From Ceratotherium simum simum (lineage: Eukaryota; Chordata; Mammalia; Perissodactyla; Rhinocerotidae), in the NCBI RefSeq assembly GCF_000283155.1, contig NW_004454224.1:10394219-10458218 (forward strand): DNA of 64,000 nt. The letters are read 5' to 3'. A program made the position numbers and the translations under genes. Positions 46,430-58,449 of the stretch are shown here, piece by piece. How positions within the stretch are numbered: position 1 is the first letter of the stretch; every line of letters starts with the position of its first letter. The notes under the pieces were generated by a model. That model was not told where the DNA came from and made no database searches. It saw only the letters and a program-made list of their open reading frames with translations.

Positions 46430-49400
46430 AACAATAAATCAATCTCTGCTTTATAGTGTTTGTTGATTTGTGTTGTAACTACTCTCACTATGGCTGATTT
46501 CATGCTACCAATGTAACATCACTGAAGACTGCTTGGAAAGGATGTGCTGTAAGCAGCACACCATTCAATAGGATTTCCACCAGCTATGATAGATGTAGAT
46601 AACCTTAAGAGCATAAATAATAGTATAATCTAGTAGACTAATTAGGAAGTAATGAGTTGTGAATATTTATTACCTTTGTTATTCATATAATTTATTCAAT
46701 GGGAAATTTATATAATTTAATTTTTAATATAATTTAATTGTGTTCAACAACCAGCTGGCAAAATTCAGCTTTCAAGAGCCAGTAGGAGCCAGACCTGGCA
46801 TACCATTGCATTCAGGGAATGGTGTATAATCCACTGTGGCTGGAACATGATGGGGGGATTGGGGGCAGTGGGAGATGTAGCTGAGAAGTTTTGGGGGCCT
46901 GGCTAAGGCTGGGCCTTGTGGGTCTGATATGAGGGGCAGTGTTTCAAACAAGGGAGTGACAGGATCGGGTGGCTTGAAGAATGATCACTGTGCACACAGA
47001 GAGGAGATGCGTTTGCTGTGGGGAGCCTGAGGCGAGTGGACCAGTGAGGAGGCTGTTGATGTAACCAGTAGAGAACCTGATGGCTTAGACCAAGGCAGAC
47101 GTTGTGGGGAAAGAGAGGTGGGTAGATGCCAGTTATTCAGAAGTCAGAATGTGCAGGACATGGTGACAGGTAGGTGGCACTGGGGCAAGGATGTGGAGAC
47201 ATTAAGGAGACACTAAGGATTGGGGCTGGAGCATCTGCTTGTATGGGGCACCATTCCCTGGCACTGAGAGCACTGGGGAAGAAGCCAGTGTGGGCAGAAG
47301 ACAAGATGTTTGGTTTTGAACATAGTGGGTTTGATGAGCCTGGGGAACACTCAGGAGGGGAGCTCTGGGCTGGGGACACGATTGGGAGAGAGGACCCAGG
47401 ATCCCACTTTTGTGGCTCCAGCTCATGGGGGTGTCCCCACACTTGTCTCTGCCGTGGCTCTAGGCCACCACTGGAAGCCACATCCCCTCTCTGGGACTCA
47501 GTCTTCCCATTTGTAATGGGGTATTAGGCTCTGACTTTTGCACACTGCCTGAGTGTTGAGAAAATCCCACGAGATTGGGAGGGGAGTGGAGAGTGGGTGT
47601 GGGGGAGGCTGTTCCTGTCCCGTCCTTTGCCCCCTGGAGGGTGCCGGGGGGACTCTTGGGGAGAAGAGGGATGACCGGATGGGGTCTTCATATTCCTGCA
47701 ACCCTGCTGGCTCAGAGGAGCTAACCTCAGGTCTATGAGATCCAGAAAAGTGGCTGCCACGCTCACCTCCCCTTCTCACCTCCATCCCCTCATCCAGACA
47801 GCCCGGCTGGCTGCCCTCTCTCCTCAGGCGTCCTGCCCCACAGTCCCCGCTCCACTCCTCTAGCAGGTCCTGGGAAGCTGCCTAATTGTGTTGGCAGATT
47901 GCCAGCTTCCTCCCTCTGTGCCCTGCCTTCCTTTCCTCTGCCCCTCCCTCCCACTCAAGCTGCTCTCAGGGGGCTTATATAAGGAGGCTCTTTAATAACG
48001 AGCCCGAAGAGACTGCTGGTGTGTGTCTGAGGAGTGGGACAATGTGTTCCAATGGGAGGAACTGGGGCATGGGAGTCTGAGCCCTCTGGTTGCTGTCTTA
48101 GCTCCGCCTCTCCCAGCTGGGTGAGCCTGGGCATTTGACCTTTTTGTACATCAGTTTCCCCTTCTGTGAAAGCGGTATAAGGATAACACCTATGTCACGG
48201 GGTTGTTGCAAGAATCAAGTAAGTTAAAATAGATAAAGCATGGAGAAAAGCGCCTAGCACATAGCAAGTACTCTATAAATGTTCGCTAGTATTATTGTTC
48301 TTATTAACGTGCCTTCTCCCAGCAACATTTGCAGTTTGTTAGAGGCCTTTCTCCTGCTACTTCAGTGACTCCCCATCATCTACAACAGAGGTCCCTACCT
48401 AGTGTGCTGCTGCGTCAGGAATGGGCTACAGCCGGGCTGAGACCATGGCCCTCTCCGCTCTGGGGACAGCTTGCTCATCTCTGGCTATTCCATTTACTCC
48501 AGCTTCCCATACAGAACAATCTGAACTTCTAAGCATGACATTCAAAGCCTTTCATAACATGGTGCTGGAGTGCTTCTCCCCACCTGGACAGCCCAGCGCT
48601 CCCTGGCTCACAAACGCCCAGGCTTTCTCACACCCGGCGCCTCCGCATGTGCTGTTCTCTCTGTCTGGAGCACCCACCCCTGTCCCTGTTCTCAGCTGGG
48701 ACAGCCGCCTCCAGGGAGCCCCTCCAGACGGCACAGGCAGACTCTCCTGTCTTCTTCTTTGCCCCCCACGCACTTTGCACATCCTTCTATAATCATAGAA
48801 ATCAAGGCTGCTGCTTGCCCGTACAGTGCCTTTGAGCAAAGTAGAAAAAGGCACCCTTACCTCAAAATGCTTTTTTCCATCTGCTGGAAAGCACTTGGAA
48901 TAGATGTGCCAACCTGTAACATCTACAACGTGTAGGGTGACGGTCCTGGAGGAGCCCTGATGACACTAGAGCTGCCACTTTGGGAACAGTTCCATGTGCC
49001 AGGCACTGTGCTAGTGCCTTATCTCAAACACTGCTCACAAAGCTCAGGAACGACTCAGCTCACTTCACAGGGGAGGAAAGTGAGGCTCAAAGGCTAAGAC
49101 CAAGGTCATGTAACCGGTAGGTGGGAGAGCCAGGGTTGAACTTCAAAGCACTGATGGAGGTAATCGCATCCATCATGTCATTGTCACCCAAGTTACTGCT
49201 TACACATCTGTCCCAGAACTTAGTGTGAGCTCCTCAAGGCAGGGACCATGTTTCACCCACTGCCAAAGCTCTGGAAACATGTAGAGTGGGTGTGTGTTGC
49301 GTGTGTTATGGAAGGAAACTCTTTGCAGGGCATTTGGGCCCCAGGGGCCTGTTCCCCTGAGTAGTGGCTGAAGCCAGAGATGTTTGGACTGAGCCCCCCG

Positions 49401-49750
49401 CTCAGTCACTGACGGCTAATACTTGATGTGGTGCCTACTTAAGGTCTGCCCTTGCTCCTACGTCAAATAGAGAAACGCTCTCCCAGGGCCTCATGATTCC
49501 AGATGATTCCAGTTAGTCCCTGAATCCAGATTTTCCTGAGTTGTTCTCTATGCTGAAGTTGCGCAAGGTTTAAAAGGAGGACCCACCTGCCTAAAGGTCA
49601 AGGAAGGCAGAGAGGCCTATCAAGGCAGATCTTAAGGGCATATCTGAGTTTTCCAGGAGGACCAAGGTGAAGGATGTTCCTGGCAAAGGTATGACCAGAG
49701 GCTAGGGCTAGAGAGAGGGAGAGGTGGGGACAGTGGCAGACAGACACTTT
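46430..49750. other. Intergenic, no gene recognised
   Basis: MIR-like stretches lie at 48110-48290 and 48985-49150. Bases 46800-47160 resemble an old repeat. Bases 47170-47900 are GC-rich with open frames but no domain. A TATA-like motif at 47976 is described separately. Confidence 0.45.
47970..47990 (+). promoter_or_regulatory. Orphan TATA-box-like motif
   Basis: GCTTATATAAGG fits a strong TATA box, followed about 20 bases on by TTTAATAACGAG. No gene start was recognised downstream, so this may be a chance match or the promoter of an unannotated transcript. Confidence 0.25.
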
Positions 49751-49779
49751 GGATAGTCGTCTTTGGATAGACGACTTTG

Positions 49780-50010
49780 AGTCTAGTACAATTCTTTACC
49801 ACTGCTTAATGCCGAGAATCTAATTACACCTTCATATGTCTCTAATTATTGCCTTTTCCAGAGCTCTGCTGGTAAAAAAAAAAGTGGAGTGCTGTAAAAA
49901 CAGCCCCTTTTCAAGCCCAGGGAGTGTCATACAATCTGTCAATCGACCATTGCAATCTCCATTGCCCTAACAGGTCAACGATTGTCTCTGTGAAAAATAA
50001 AGAGGAGCTG
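49780..50010. promoter_or_regulatory. Candidate conserved noncoding element
   Basis: This AT-balanced, repeat-free block contains two homeodomain-type cores (CTAATTAC near 49820 and CTAATTATTGCC near 49842) and a CAAT-rich stretch (CAATCGACCATTGCAATC near 49940). It lies between repeats in an otherwise repeat-laden region. Conservation is only suspected from its look. Confidence 0.3.
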
Positions 50011-50984
50011 AGAGCAATGTCTTGGTTTCTTCAGTTGACATTCTTTTGAGCGAAGGTCCTGGGGGTCAGCCTAGCCTGGAACTTCTTTATTCAAATGGCA
50101 CTATGATAGCGCCTAGGAGCACAGACTCTGAAGCTCCACTGTCTGGGTTCAAATCTTATCTATGTGACCGTCAGCGTCACTCAACCTCTCCCGTCAGTTC
50201 CCTCACCCATAAAATGGTGCCTATCTCCTAAGTTAATGTATATAAAGTGTAGTGTACTTACACAGTGGCTGGCACATAGGAGACCCTGTTAGCTATAACT
50301 TTTATTACTTGTCCAGATATATCAATGTCGCTCTGAAGAAAGGAACAGAAAAAGTCTTGATTCTCTGCTAGTCTTAAGGGGGATTTCATTTGAAAGGGCT
50401 GTGTGTCTTGCTGTGCTAAAGGATGCTGGGGCCAGGGAACGGGCCTCATCTGAGTCAGGGCTGTCTTCTCCTTGTGGGGAAGGAAGGCCAGTGGTGACGT
50501 CAGTGACCCAAAACAGGGAGGTAAGCACCTCCTTCCCTGAAACGATGCTCCTTCTGCCTCCGCTCTGCCCAAGGCGCTGTCTTGCTCTAAGCCCCTCCAG
50601 TCCTTCCTCTTTGTTGACATGTCTTGCTCCAGTGTCACTGTCTCCCCATGAGCTCCATGAGGAAAAGGGCCCTATCTGCCTTGTTCACCTGTGTCCCCAA
50701 GTTACAGAGATGATTCTCAGTAAATGTTGAGTTGAATGAAAATGATTTAGATTCTCTCAAAGGTAAATGTGTGGGCTGAGGTGCCCAGTCTGTGCTGGCG
50801 AGCCCAATCAAGGTGCTGATGAGGGTTGTGAGCCTCTGGGAAGGGCAGTGGAGGAGATTGATTGAGCCTGGGGCTCCATCCTCATGGTGACAGCCACCAC
50901 CATTCTCGGGCATCTGGCTCATCCTCAAACACAGGGAATCTGGCTTTCAATGACTGACATACAACCTGCACATTTTAAAGACAT

Positions 50985-50990
50985 TTTATT
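50985..50990 (-). promoter_or_regulatory. GAL3ST3 poly(A) signal AATAAA
   Basis: On the minus strand AATAAA lies about 515 bases past the GAL3ST3 stop codon. It defines a 3' UTR of roughly 530 nt. Confidence 0.65.
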
Positions 50991-51504
50991 AAAAAAAGAA
51001 AAACCAAACAAACAAAAAGCCCAACTCAAGAACTCTCGGTTCTGGGAGTGTGGGAGCAGCTTAGGTCTGTGGGTAGGGTGGAACCTGGAAGACAGACGGC
51101 GTGGAGGCCTCTGATCCCTGGGAGGAGGAGCAAGAGACCGGGAAGGCTCACAGGCAGAGCGGCCTTTCCCCAGGGCTCAGCTCCTCTCTGTGGCCTGGGC
51201 TCATCCACTTGGAAAAGCCAGGAGGAGGGCTCAACCTCCAGAAAAAGGCAGGATGGGCAGTTCTGGACGAGCCTCAGACCTCTTGTCAAAGTCACTAACC
51301 AATTAGGAAGGAAGAGAGGGCGGCCCGGGGCTCGATCGGGCCTATCGGCACCCTCCCCGGAGGCGGGCTCAGATACGGAGATGCACCCCCAAGTAGGGCG
51401 CGGGGCTCAAGCTCCTGGGAAGGAAAGGGCCCTGATGGGGCCGGGCCTGGAGGCAGCCCTGGGCAAGACTCGGGCGGGCGGGGTAGGGCCCAGACTCCCG
51501 CAGC

Positions 51505-54500
51505 TCAGTGGCCCTGGGGGCCGCGCGGCAGTGCCCGGATGGGCCGAGGCGGGGGATTGTCCAGGACCGGTTCGGGACGGGCGCGCACGCCGCCCCGGCG
51601 CTTCTGCTTGCGCAGCAGGTAGTTCGAGTACTGCACCTCGGGCATGGCCAGCTTGAGGCAAGCCTCGGTGGCCGGGCCGGCGCCGCCGCTGGGCAGGTCG
51701 TAGCCCATGATGTCCACCTTGCGGCTGGGCTGCCACGGCTGCAGCTGCTTGGTGCGGATCTGCGCGGCGGGCCGCAGCACGGGCTCGTCGCCGAAGCAGC
51801 GGCGCAGCAGGCGCTCGCGTGCCTCGCGCAGCTCGCGCGCCTCGCGCTCCACGCAGGCGCGGCCGGCGCGGGCCACGCGGCGCCAGAAGGTGGCGTTGAA
51901 GTGGTCGTAGAGGCCGGCGTCGAGCGCGTTCCAGGCGCGCGCCGCGCGGGCCAGCGCCGCGGGGATGGCGGCCAGGCGCGAGCTGGCGGCGCGCGCGTTG
52001 AGCTTGGCGTAGAGCACGTCGTCCAGGTCCCAGGCCAGCAGGCGCCGCAGCAGCACGAGCGACTCGTCGAAGTACTCGGCGATCATGACCAGTGAGAAGA
52101 CCTCCTCCACCTGGCGGATCAGGCCCGCCAGGTAGGCGGCGTCGTCGCGCGGGCTGCGCTCGTTGTCGCCGCCCAGGTCGTAGGCCAGCGTGTTGTGCGC
52201 GAACATGGCGAAGTGCTCGCCCGCGCGGTAGTAGGCCTCGGGCGCGCGCAGGAAGGCCTCGAGCGACGCGTTGGGCACGCGCCGGAAGGCCGGGCAGTAC
52301 TGGTTGTAGTAGCTGAAGAGCGACTCGAACATGGCGGCCGGCTCGCGCAGGATGGTGACATAGACGGTGCCCGGCGGCATGAGGCGCGCGAGCTCGGCGC
52401 GGTCGAAGCGCAGGTGGCTGGCCAGCACGTGCGGCGGCCGCGTGGCCGGGTGCACGAAGTGCGCCGAGAAGTTGCGTGGGTAGCAGAACTGGTGCTCGCA
52501 GCTCGGATGCGGCAGGGCCACCGTCAGGTTGTGGCGCTCGGCGAAGCGGAAAAGGATGTTCTGCACCGTCGTGCCCGCCGTCTTGTGCGTCTTCAGGAAG
52601 GCCACGGTCATGTGCTTGGGGCGCGGTGGAGAGTCCCGCAGAGGAGGGCAGCTCAGAGGGAACAGCTTGGGGTACCTGCAGGGGCCGGGGGGGGGGTGTA
52701 CAGGGAGGAGGGTGTGAGAGGGGAGCGGCTGGACCCCTGCCCAAGGATGCAGCCCCTTCTGGGCTCTACCCATAGAACAGTAGAGGGGTATTGTAGGCAG
52801 CCTCTAAGATGACCCCCAGTGATCCTTTCTGCCCTCCTGGTATTCATGCCCTTGATATTTCCCTCCCTCTGAGTATGGGCGGGACTTATTGATGCCGCTA
52901 AAGAATAGGGCAGAAATGATGGAATGTCGTTGGTAAGATTACATTATAAAAAAATTATGGCTTCTGTCTTGGTGTCTTTCTCGCTCTCACTCTCTCTAGG
53001 ATAACTCATGCAGGGGAAACAAGCTGCCATATTGTCAGCAGCCCAATGGAGAGGTACCAGTGGCAACAGCCCCGGAGGAACTGGGCCCTCAGTCCATCAG
53101 CCTGTTTGAAGAACTGAAGGCTGCCAACAGCCACGTGAGTGAGCTTGGAAGAAGAGCCCTTCCAATCAGGCCTTCGGATGAGACTGCATCCCCAGCAGCC
53201 AGCTTGATTGCAACCCCACAAGAGACGTTGAGCCAGAGGTACCCAGCTAAGCCATACCTGGATTCCTGACCCACAGAAGGGAGATAATCAATGTTCCATG
53301 TGTTCAGCTGCTGAGTTTTGAGGTAACTTGGTTACACACAAATAGCTAACTAATACAAGGACAAAGGCCCCTGGAGATCCTTGAGGAATTCCACTCTACA
53401 GATGTAGAAACTGAGGACCAGAAGGAGAAAAATCATTTATGTAATTTTGGTGACTCAGATAAAGTCACCAAATCCTCTTGCTCTGTCTTCTTTCTCATTT
53501 TCACTCTTTCACTGGTTCCTCCCATTGCAGATGAGTGGCATGAGCTTTAAGGCAACCCATTTGTTATATATGATTCTGTTAAGGCCTCTGGAGCCTCATT
53601 ATATTCATTCAACAAATATTTTTTGAGCATCTGCTATGGGCCAGGCACTGTTCTAGGCTCAAGAAATATAATAGTATAAAAAACAGATGATAATCCTAGC
53701 CTTCATGAAGCTTTCATTTCTGTTTCCTCGTGCCTGCAACAAGGATTTTGGGGGTTACAATGACCTGTAAGTTCCCTTCAGACTTTGAGTCACTCTCCTT
53801 TCTCTTTTCTGCCATCCTAAGCATCGTGTGATGAGGACAACTCGATGCAACTTTGAGAATACCATTGAGATTTCCGGTCTGTGGCTGGTTTGGGCTCAGG
53901 ATAATGTCGGCACAGATGCCCCTTCTAAATACCAGCAAATCATCTGGCAAGGGGGACTGGGCCCATTCACACCATTCTTATGGGCAGACCATGTAGAAAA
54001 TGGGGAAGTTGAGGTTCTGAGGGGTTCAGGGGTTTGTTGAGTTCAAACAGTGAGCCAGGAGCAGGGTCACGGCTCCTGTTAATTGTCATCCGGTATCCTG
54101 TATCAGGGTGACTGGCTGGGTCACACTTACTATCAATTTCATTTTATAGACGAAGTAACTGGGGCTCAGAGAAGTGAGGGGACTTGCGCAGCACAACAGA
54201 AGGAATGAGAAGTTGTTTGCAGTCCTTTGGGGAGGCGCTCAGAATGTGATGCCGTGAGAAGTACTCGGGCTGGATTAGAATCCCCGCTTAGTCACTGACT
54301 AACTCTATGACCTGGAGCCAGTCACTCAGCCCTTCCAATGAAAACCAGCCCCTGCCCAGGGGCTCTAAAGAGAATGTATGGAAACCACTTTCAGAATAGA
54401 GGGAAGGAGCAAAGCCGAGCAGAAGATGGACTCTTCTGGCAGGTGGAAGGCATGGGAAGGAGAGCTCCCAGTTCTGTAGCTAACCAGCCCGCTGGAGGAA

Positions 54501-54673
54501 CGCAATTCCCCTGGGCCCCGCCCCCTCACCGAGGCCCCGCCCCCTTACCAGCTGAGCTGCGCCCCCTGGTGGATGAGGAGGCTTAAGGTGCTGCACCCTA
54601 GCACCAACAGCAGGATTTTCCTGCGGCTGATCATCTTGGTGGCCTGCTGCAGGCGCTGGAGGATGGGTGGCAT
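51505..54673 (-). CDS. GAL3ST3: GAL3ST3, galactose-3-O-sulfotransferase 3 (431 aa)
   Basis: Two coding exons on the minus strand: 54549-54673 (41 codons plus 2 nt) and 51505-52675, joined GT-AG inside the Trp42 codon. The 431 residues equal my recollection of human. It is a Golgi type II membrane enzyme transferring sulfate from PAPS to the 3-hydroxyl of terminal galactose in N-acetyllactosamine glycans. A short basic cytoplasmic tail (SRRK) is followed by a membrane anchor at about residues 21-37. The 5'-phosphosulfate loop FLKTHKTAGTTVQN is at 68-81 and the 3'-phosphate motif YVTILREPAAMFES at 147-160. NxS/T sites include N91LT and N110FS. The large exon is very GC-rich, which creates long shadow frames on both strands. 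The start MPPILQRLQQATKM matches human. A 5' UTR part of this exon extends to about 54785, and a non-coding exon lies at 58.16 kb. Confidence 0.97.
52800..53365 (+). repeat. MaLR-type (MLT1-like) LTR in GAL3ST3 intron
   Basis: The phrases 'aagatgacccccagtgatcc', 'ggcgggacttattgatgc', 'gaagaagagcccttccaatc' and the end 'atagctaactaatacaagg' mark a solitary LTR, antisense to GAL3ST3. It lies in the intron between the two coding exons. Confidence 0.65.
53366..54548. other. GAL3ST3 intron, MIR/L2-like remnants
   Basis: Bases 53580-53710 (with 'ttcattcaacaaatatttt') and 54110-54330 look like L2/MIR remnants. Nothing coding was seen. Confidence 0.45.
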
Positions 54674-54785
54674 GATGCGGTACCCACCCCTGGACCAGCC
54701 AGGGCCTCGCTATCCAGGACTCCCTTCGCCGGCAGTCATGGGGGCTCCTGGGGCTCTGGCAGCAGGGCCAGTGTTCCTGAGAGGC
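54674..54785 (-). other. GAL3ST3: GAL3ST3 5' UTR part of the first coding exon
   Basis: On the minus strand an acceptor (CTTCTTCTGCCAG) ends at 54786, so the exon starts at 54785 and carries about 112 nt of 5' UTR before the ATG at 54673. Confidence 0.55.
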
Positions 54786-57700
54786 CTGGCAGAAGAAGGA
54801 GGCAAACAGGTTTGCAGTGAGCAGAGGAGATGGGCTCCGGGCCCCAGCAGGACTGCTGCAAAGGAGAGCTCCAAAGAGTGGGGTGAGCAGAGAGGCCAGG
54901 AAGATCAGATTCCTACCTCCCGTTACCAAGACCCTATCTCCACACTGCTCCAGATAACCTAGTCTTGGGTGGAATTACAGGCTCTGGGGTGTGGCCAGCC
55001 CTTCAGGCTGTAGCCATTCCCTTCCCTGAGCCCTGTCTCTGCTTCTCTGCCTGCTCCTAATTCGTCTTTGTCTCGTGGCCATTCGTATCTGTTTCCCCAG
55101 TAGACTTGTCTGAGCACCAGGGCTTGGCTCAGAGCACAGAAGTCTCTCCTCTAGGACTCCTTGCCTGATTGCTTCATCCAAGGGTTGCTCTTGGCTCCCC
55201 AGAGACTGAGCTCCTCAGAAACACTGATCAGGCCTTCACCTTCTCGAGTCTCTGACGTAGGGAAGGGATCAATACTGCAGGCTTACTATATGTACTCTGT
55301 TATTACATACTTAATCCTATCTAATCCTTGCCACAACTCTAATATAGGTATTTTTCTCATTTTACAGACAAGGAAACTGAGGCTGTTAAGAGATAATGCC
55401 ACTTGTCTCTGGTCACACTGCTGGTATTAGCAGAATCGGGATTCAGATCTGCTCCTTCTGGCTCCAGAGTCCATGCCCTTAGACATTATGTGTGCTGCTT
55501 CCACAGAGAACTGATTTCCCTCTGCCTACCCTGGATTCGGGCAGTTCAGCCTACTTTTGAGCCCTCAGCCCTCCTAGCTGGGCTCCTATGCTGAGGGCCC
55601 AAGACCAATAAATCCATGAAGGAAAGAAAGGAAGGATTTGAAATCCTGGAACCCTATCTGGATTCCATCCCCAGACACCTGAAACCCTCACCGCCCCAGC
55701 AGCTGACTCTGCAGTGAGAGGTGCCTGGCCAAGGCAGTGGGATGGCAGCCTGGGAGGGGGGTTGGGGGAATACAGAGGGGCTCCTTCGTGCTGCCTGCTG
55801 AGAATCTCCAGGAGAAGGTGGGCCTGCATCCCAGGTGAGCAGCAGGAGTGAGAGGCAAGAGAAGGGCCTGCTTTCTGGCCAGTCACCTGTCCCCACACGA
55901 GTGTCTGGGCTCAAGAGCAGCCCGGCCCTTGGCAGCTTCAGTGGAAAGTCAACTTCAGCAGCCACGCCTGTCCCCTGGCTAGGGTGGGGTCTCTGTCTCA
56001 GGGGCCTCAGTCTCCACGTTTGTTTGGGTTCAGCTTGAGCCCCACGTACACCCCTCTTGAAAGGGGAGGGGTAGCCTGGAACCTTATGGGCATGTGCATG
56101 TGTGTGGAACTAGGACACCTGCGTCCCAGGAGGGGTGAGGTAATGTGAAAACTCTTTTGACCATCACCTTCTTCTGGGGCCCTGGGCTTGGCTCCCAGTC
56201 CTGGCCCCTCCCCCCCCATTAATCCTGGATTACATTTAAACCTGTTTGGGTGGAAAGATGTCCTGGTGATGCCTTTTCCTTCTCCCCAGGCCCCATCATC
56301 TGGTTTCCTCCACCAGTCTGCAGACAGACTTAATCTGCCTGGAGCCAAGGAGGGTGAAGGGTCCAGCCATAGAGGGCAACCAAGGGCATGGCAGAAAAAG
56401 CCCAAGCTGCTGCCCCTGCCGCATGCACACCTTCTTCCCTTTGTTACTCATCCTGCCTAGAGGACTTAGTGACCAGACTGAGAGTTTCCCAAGGCTGGGG
56501 GGCCAGCCTATTCCCACTTTTGCTAAACTCACTGAAACCACCCTATTTCTCAGAGGACTCTGGGTCAGCCAAGGAGGTCAAGCCTGGAGGGAGCTACAGT
56601 GGGCCTTTCCCTGGGAGACACTTCAACCAGGCCACACAGAGAAGGTGATGGGGTACTTGGTGGCCTCCTCTATCTCACTCCCCTCCATGGCTTAGCCCTG
56701 GGGACCCAGCCAGCCAGACCCCAGTCTGACGCCCACTTGGAACAGGGCATCATCAGTGCAAGAATTCCCTGGACCCCAGCCCTCCCAGGTGGGCACCAGT
56801 TTCTGTTTGGCCACGGTCAATGATGCGACGTTCATCACCTTCAGATACAGCCTGGCCCATTTCTGAGCAGCCTTGGCTGTTCAGAAGTTCTTTCTGGGAC
56901 ACTAGGATTAGTCTACTGCTGGTAGTGCCTTTCTCAGCTTGTCTCCTTCCACCTTCCACTCTGTATGGTTGCTAGCGCTGCCCTCCTAGGCCACATGGAC
57001 CATTTTTCTCCATGACAGACCTTCAGGTATTTGAAAGCAGTAAGCCTGTCTCCTCTGGGTGGGCACTTGGCCAGCCTCAACATTCCAGGTCCTGAGGAGG
57101 GTGCTGCTTGGACACTGGAGGAGGCCTCCCTTCCCTGGCAAGTTCACTCCACAATGTCTCTTCTCCCTATGCAGTCAAGGCACTGGCACCTGGGAAGGGG
57201 GCCACCTGGGGCTAGGTTTCTATGTGTAATTTCCAGGCTGGTGTAGGGTGGGTGGCGGTCCGGGGCAGGCTTCAGAGCAACGGCCCTGGCTCCTGCACCT
57301 CACATGCTTCAAACTACTCCCCAGCCTCCCCCATGTCTTCTCCACGAAGAGAGTTTCCCACAGCTGTCCCAGACAGGTCAGGGTGCCCAGCCTCATCAGA
57401 ATATCAGTGCTAATTTTAGTCAGAACAGCCTACCTCAGGCTACTGCCCAGTTTTGCAAATTGCTTTTCTTTCTCCAGGGAACCAAAGAAGAAAGGGGATA
57501 GCTAGCCAGAGCTTTGAAAACTGGCCTGGACGCCCACCCACTCCCAAATGAACCCTTTTCTCTCTCTCCTCCAAGCTCTAGGGCTAATACTGGTGCCTTT
57601 AGAAGAGGAGGGTGCCCTGGCCTGGAACACCTGGACCTGACCGTTGGATGACCTGGAGACTCCATCCTTACTTGAGGATGGCACAGCCCAGTGATTAGGG

Positions 57701-58162
57701 AAACTGCCTAGGGCACTAGAGAGGAAAGGGACAAGGGCTGAGGGGGCTTCGAATTAGTGGCCTAGGAGATCAAATATCTTTCCACCTCCCTCTTTTTCTT
57801 CTCTTTTTCCCCCCAGCCGGCTCCAGGTCCCAACCAGCCACCTCTCTCTGCCGTCCACCCGGCACGTCATTTCTGCCTCCGAATTCCCTTCATCCTCCTC
57901 TCTCATCACTATCCCCCAAGCCCCCATTCCCTCAATTTTATTGCAACCTCTCCCAGGGATCCGGTCACCGGGGTCTGGTCACCATAGGAGATAGGCCAGA
58001 TTCTCCCTCTCACCCCTCCCTCTCCCACTCCCCAGGGGACAGAGCGCCCCCCCATCTCATGCTCTCCAGGCACTAGGCCCGCACGACACTCTCCCGCCCA
58101 CCCCTCATCCCCCATCCCGATCTGGTCCACCCCCGCCCCAGGCCGGCCACTGCAGTACTCAC
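54786..58162. other. GAL3ST3 first intron
   Basis: This 3.4-kb intron holds an MIR-like piece near 55270-55480 and otherwise apparently unique GC-rich DNA. Frames of up to 130 codons occur on both strands without domains or splice support. I saw no embedded gene. Confidence 0.5.
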
Positions 58163-58440
58163 GGCGCGCGGGCTCTGCCGGGGTGGTCGCCGGTCGCCGC
58201 TACCTCCGAACCCTTGTCCCGAAATCCGCTGCGGATGCGAGGGCGCCGGGGGCCCTGCGCGCCGAGTGCCGGTCGCTTTCGTCTCCGCGCCTGGATGGGA
58301 TCAGGTGGCGGCGTCCGCTCGGCTCCGCTCCTCTCAGCTCTGCCCGCCGCCCGCCCCCCATCGCACACCGGAGGCGGGGCGGGGGCGGGGGCCCGGCCGC
58401 GCAGGAGGGGGAGGGAGAGGGGAGCGGGAAGAGGAGGGGG
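58163..58440 (-). promoter_or_regulatory. GAL3ST3: GAL3ST3 CpG-island promoter and non-coding exon 1
   Basis: A strong donor on the minus strand (GTGAGTACTG) sits at 58162-58153, so the exon's low end is 58163. Upstream (higher coordinates) the sequence is a dense CpG island to about 58440, with GGGGCGGGGG boxes near 58377-58390 and no TATA. The transcription start is not fixed. Confidence 0.6.
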
Positions 58441-58449
58441 CAGCCTTGA

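Noticed and set aside
51407..52744. Long alternative frames over GAL3ST3, including a 445-codon Arg/Ala-rich minus-strand frame and antisense frames of about 200 codons
   Set aside because: Shadow frames of a very GC-rich exon; only one frame encodes the sulfotransferase motifs.
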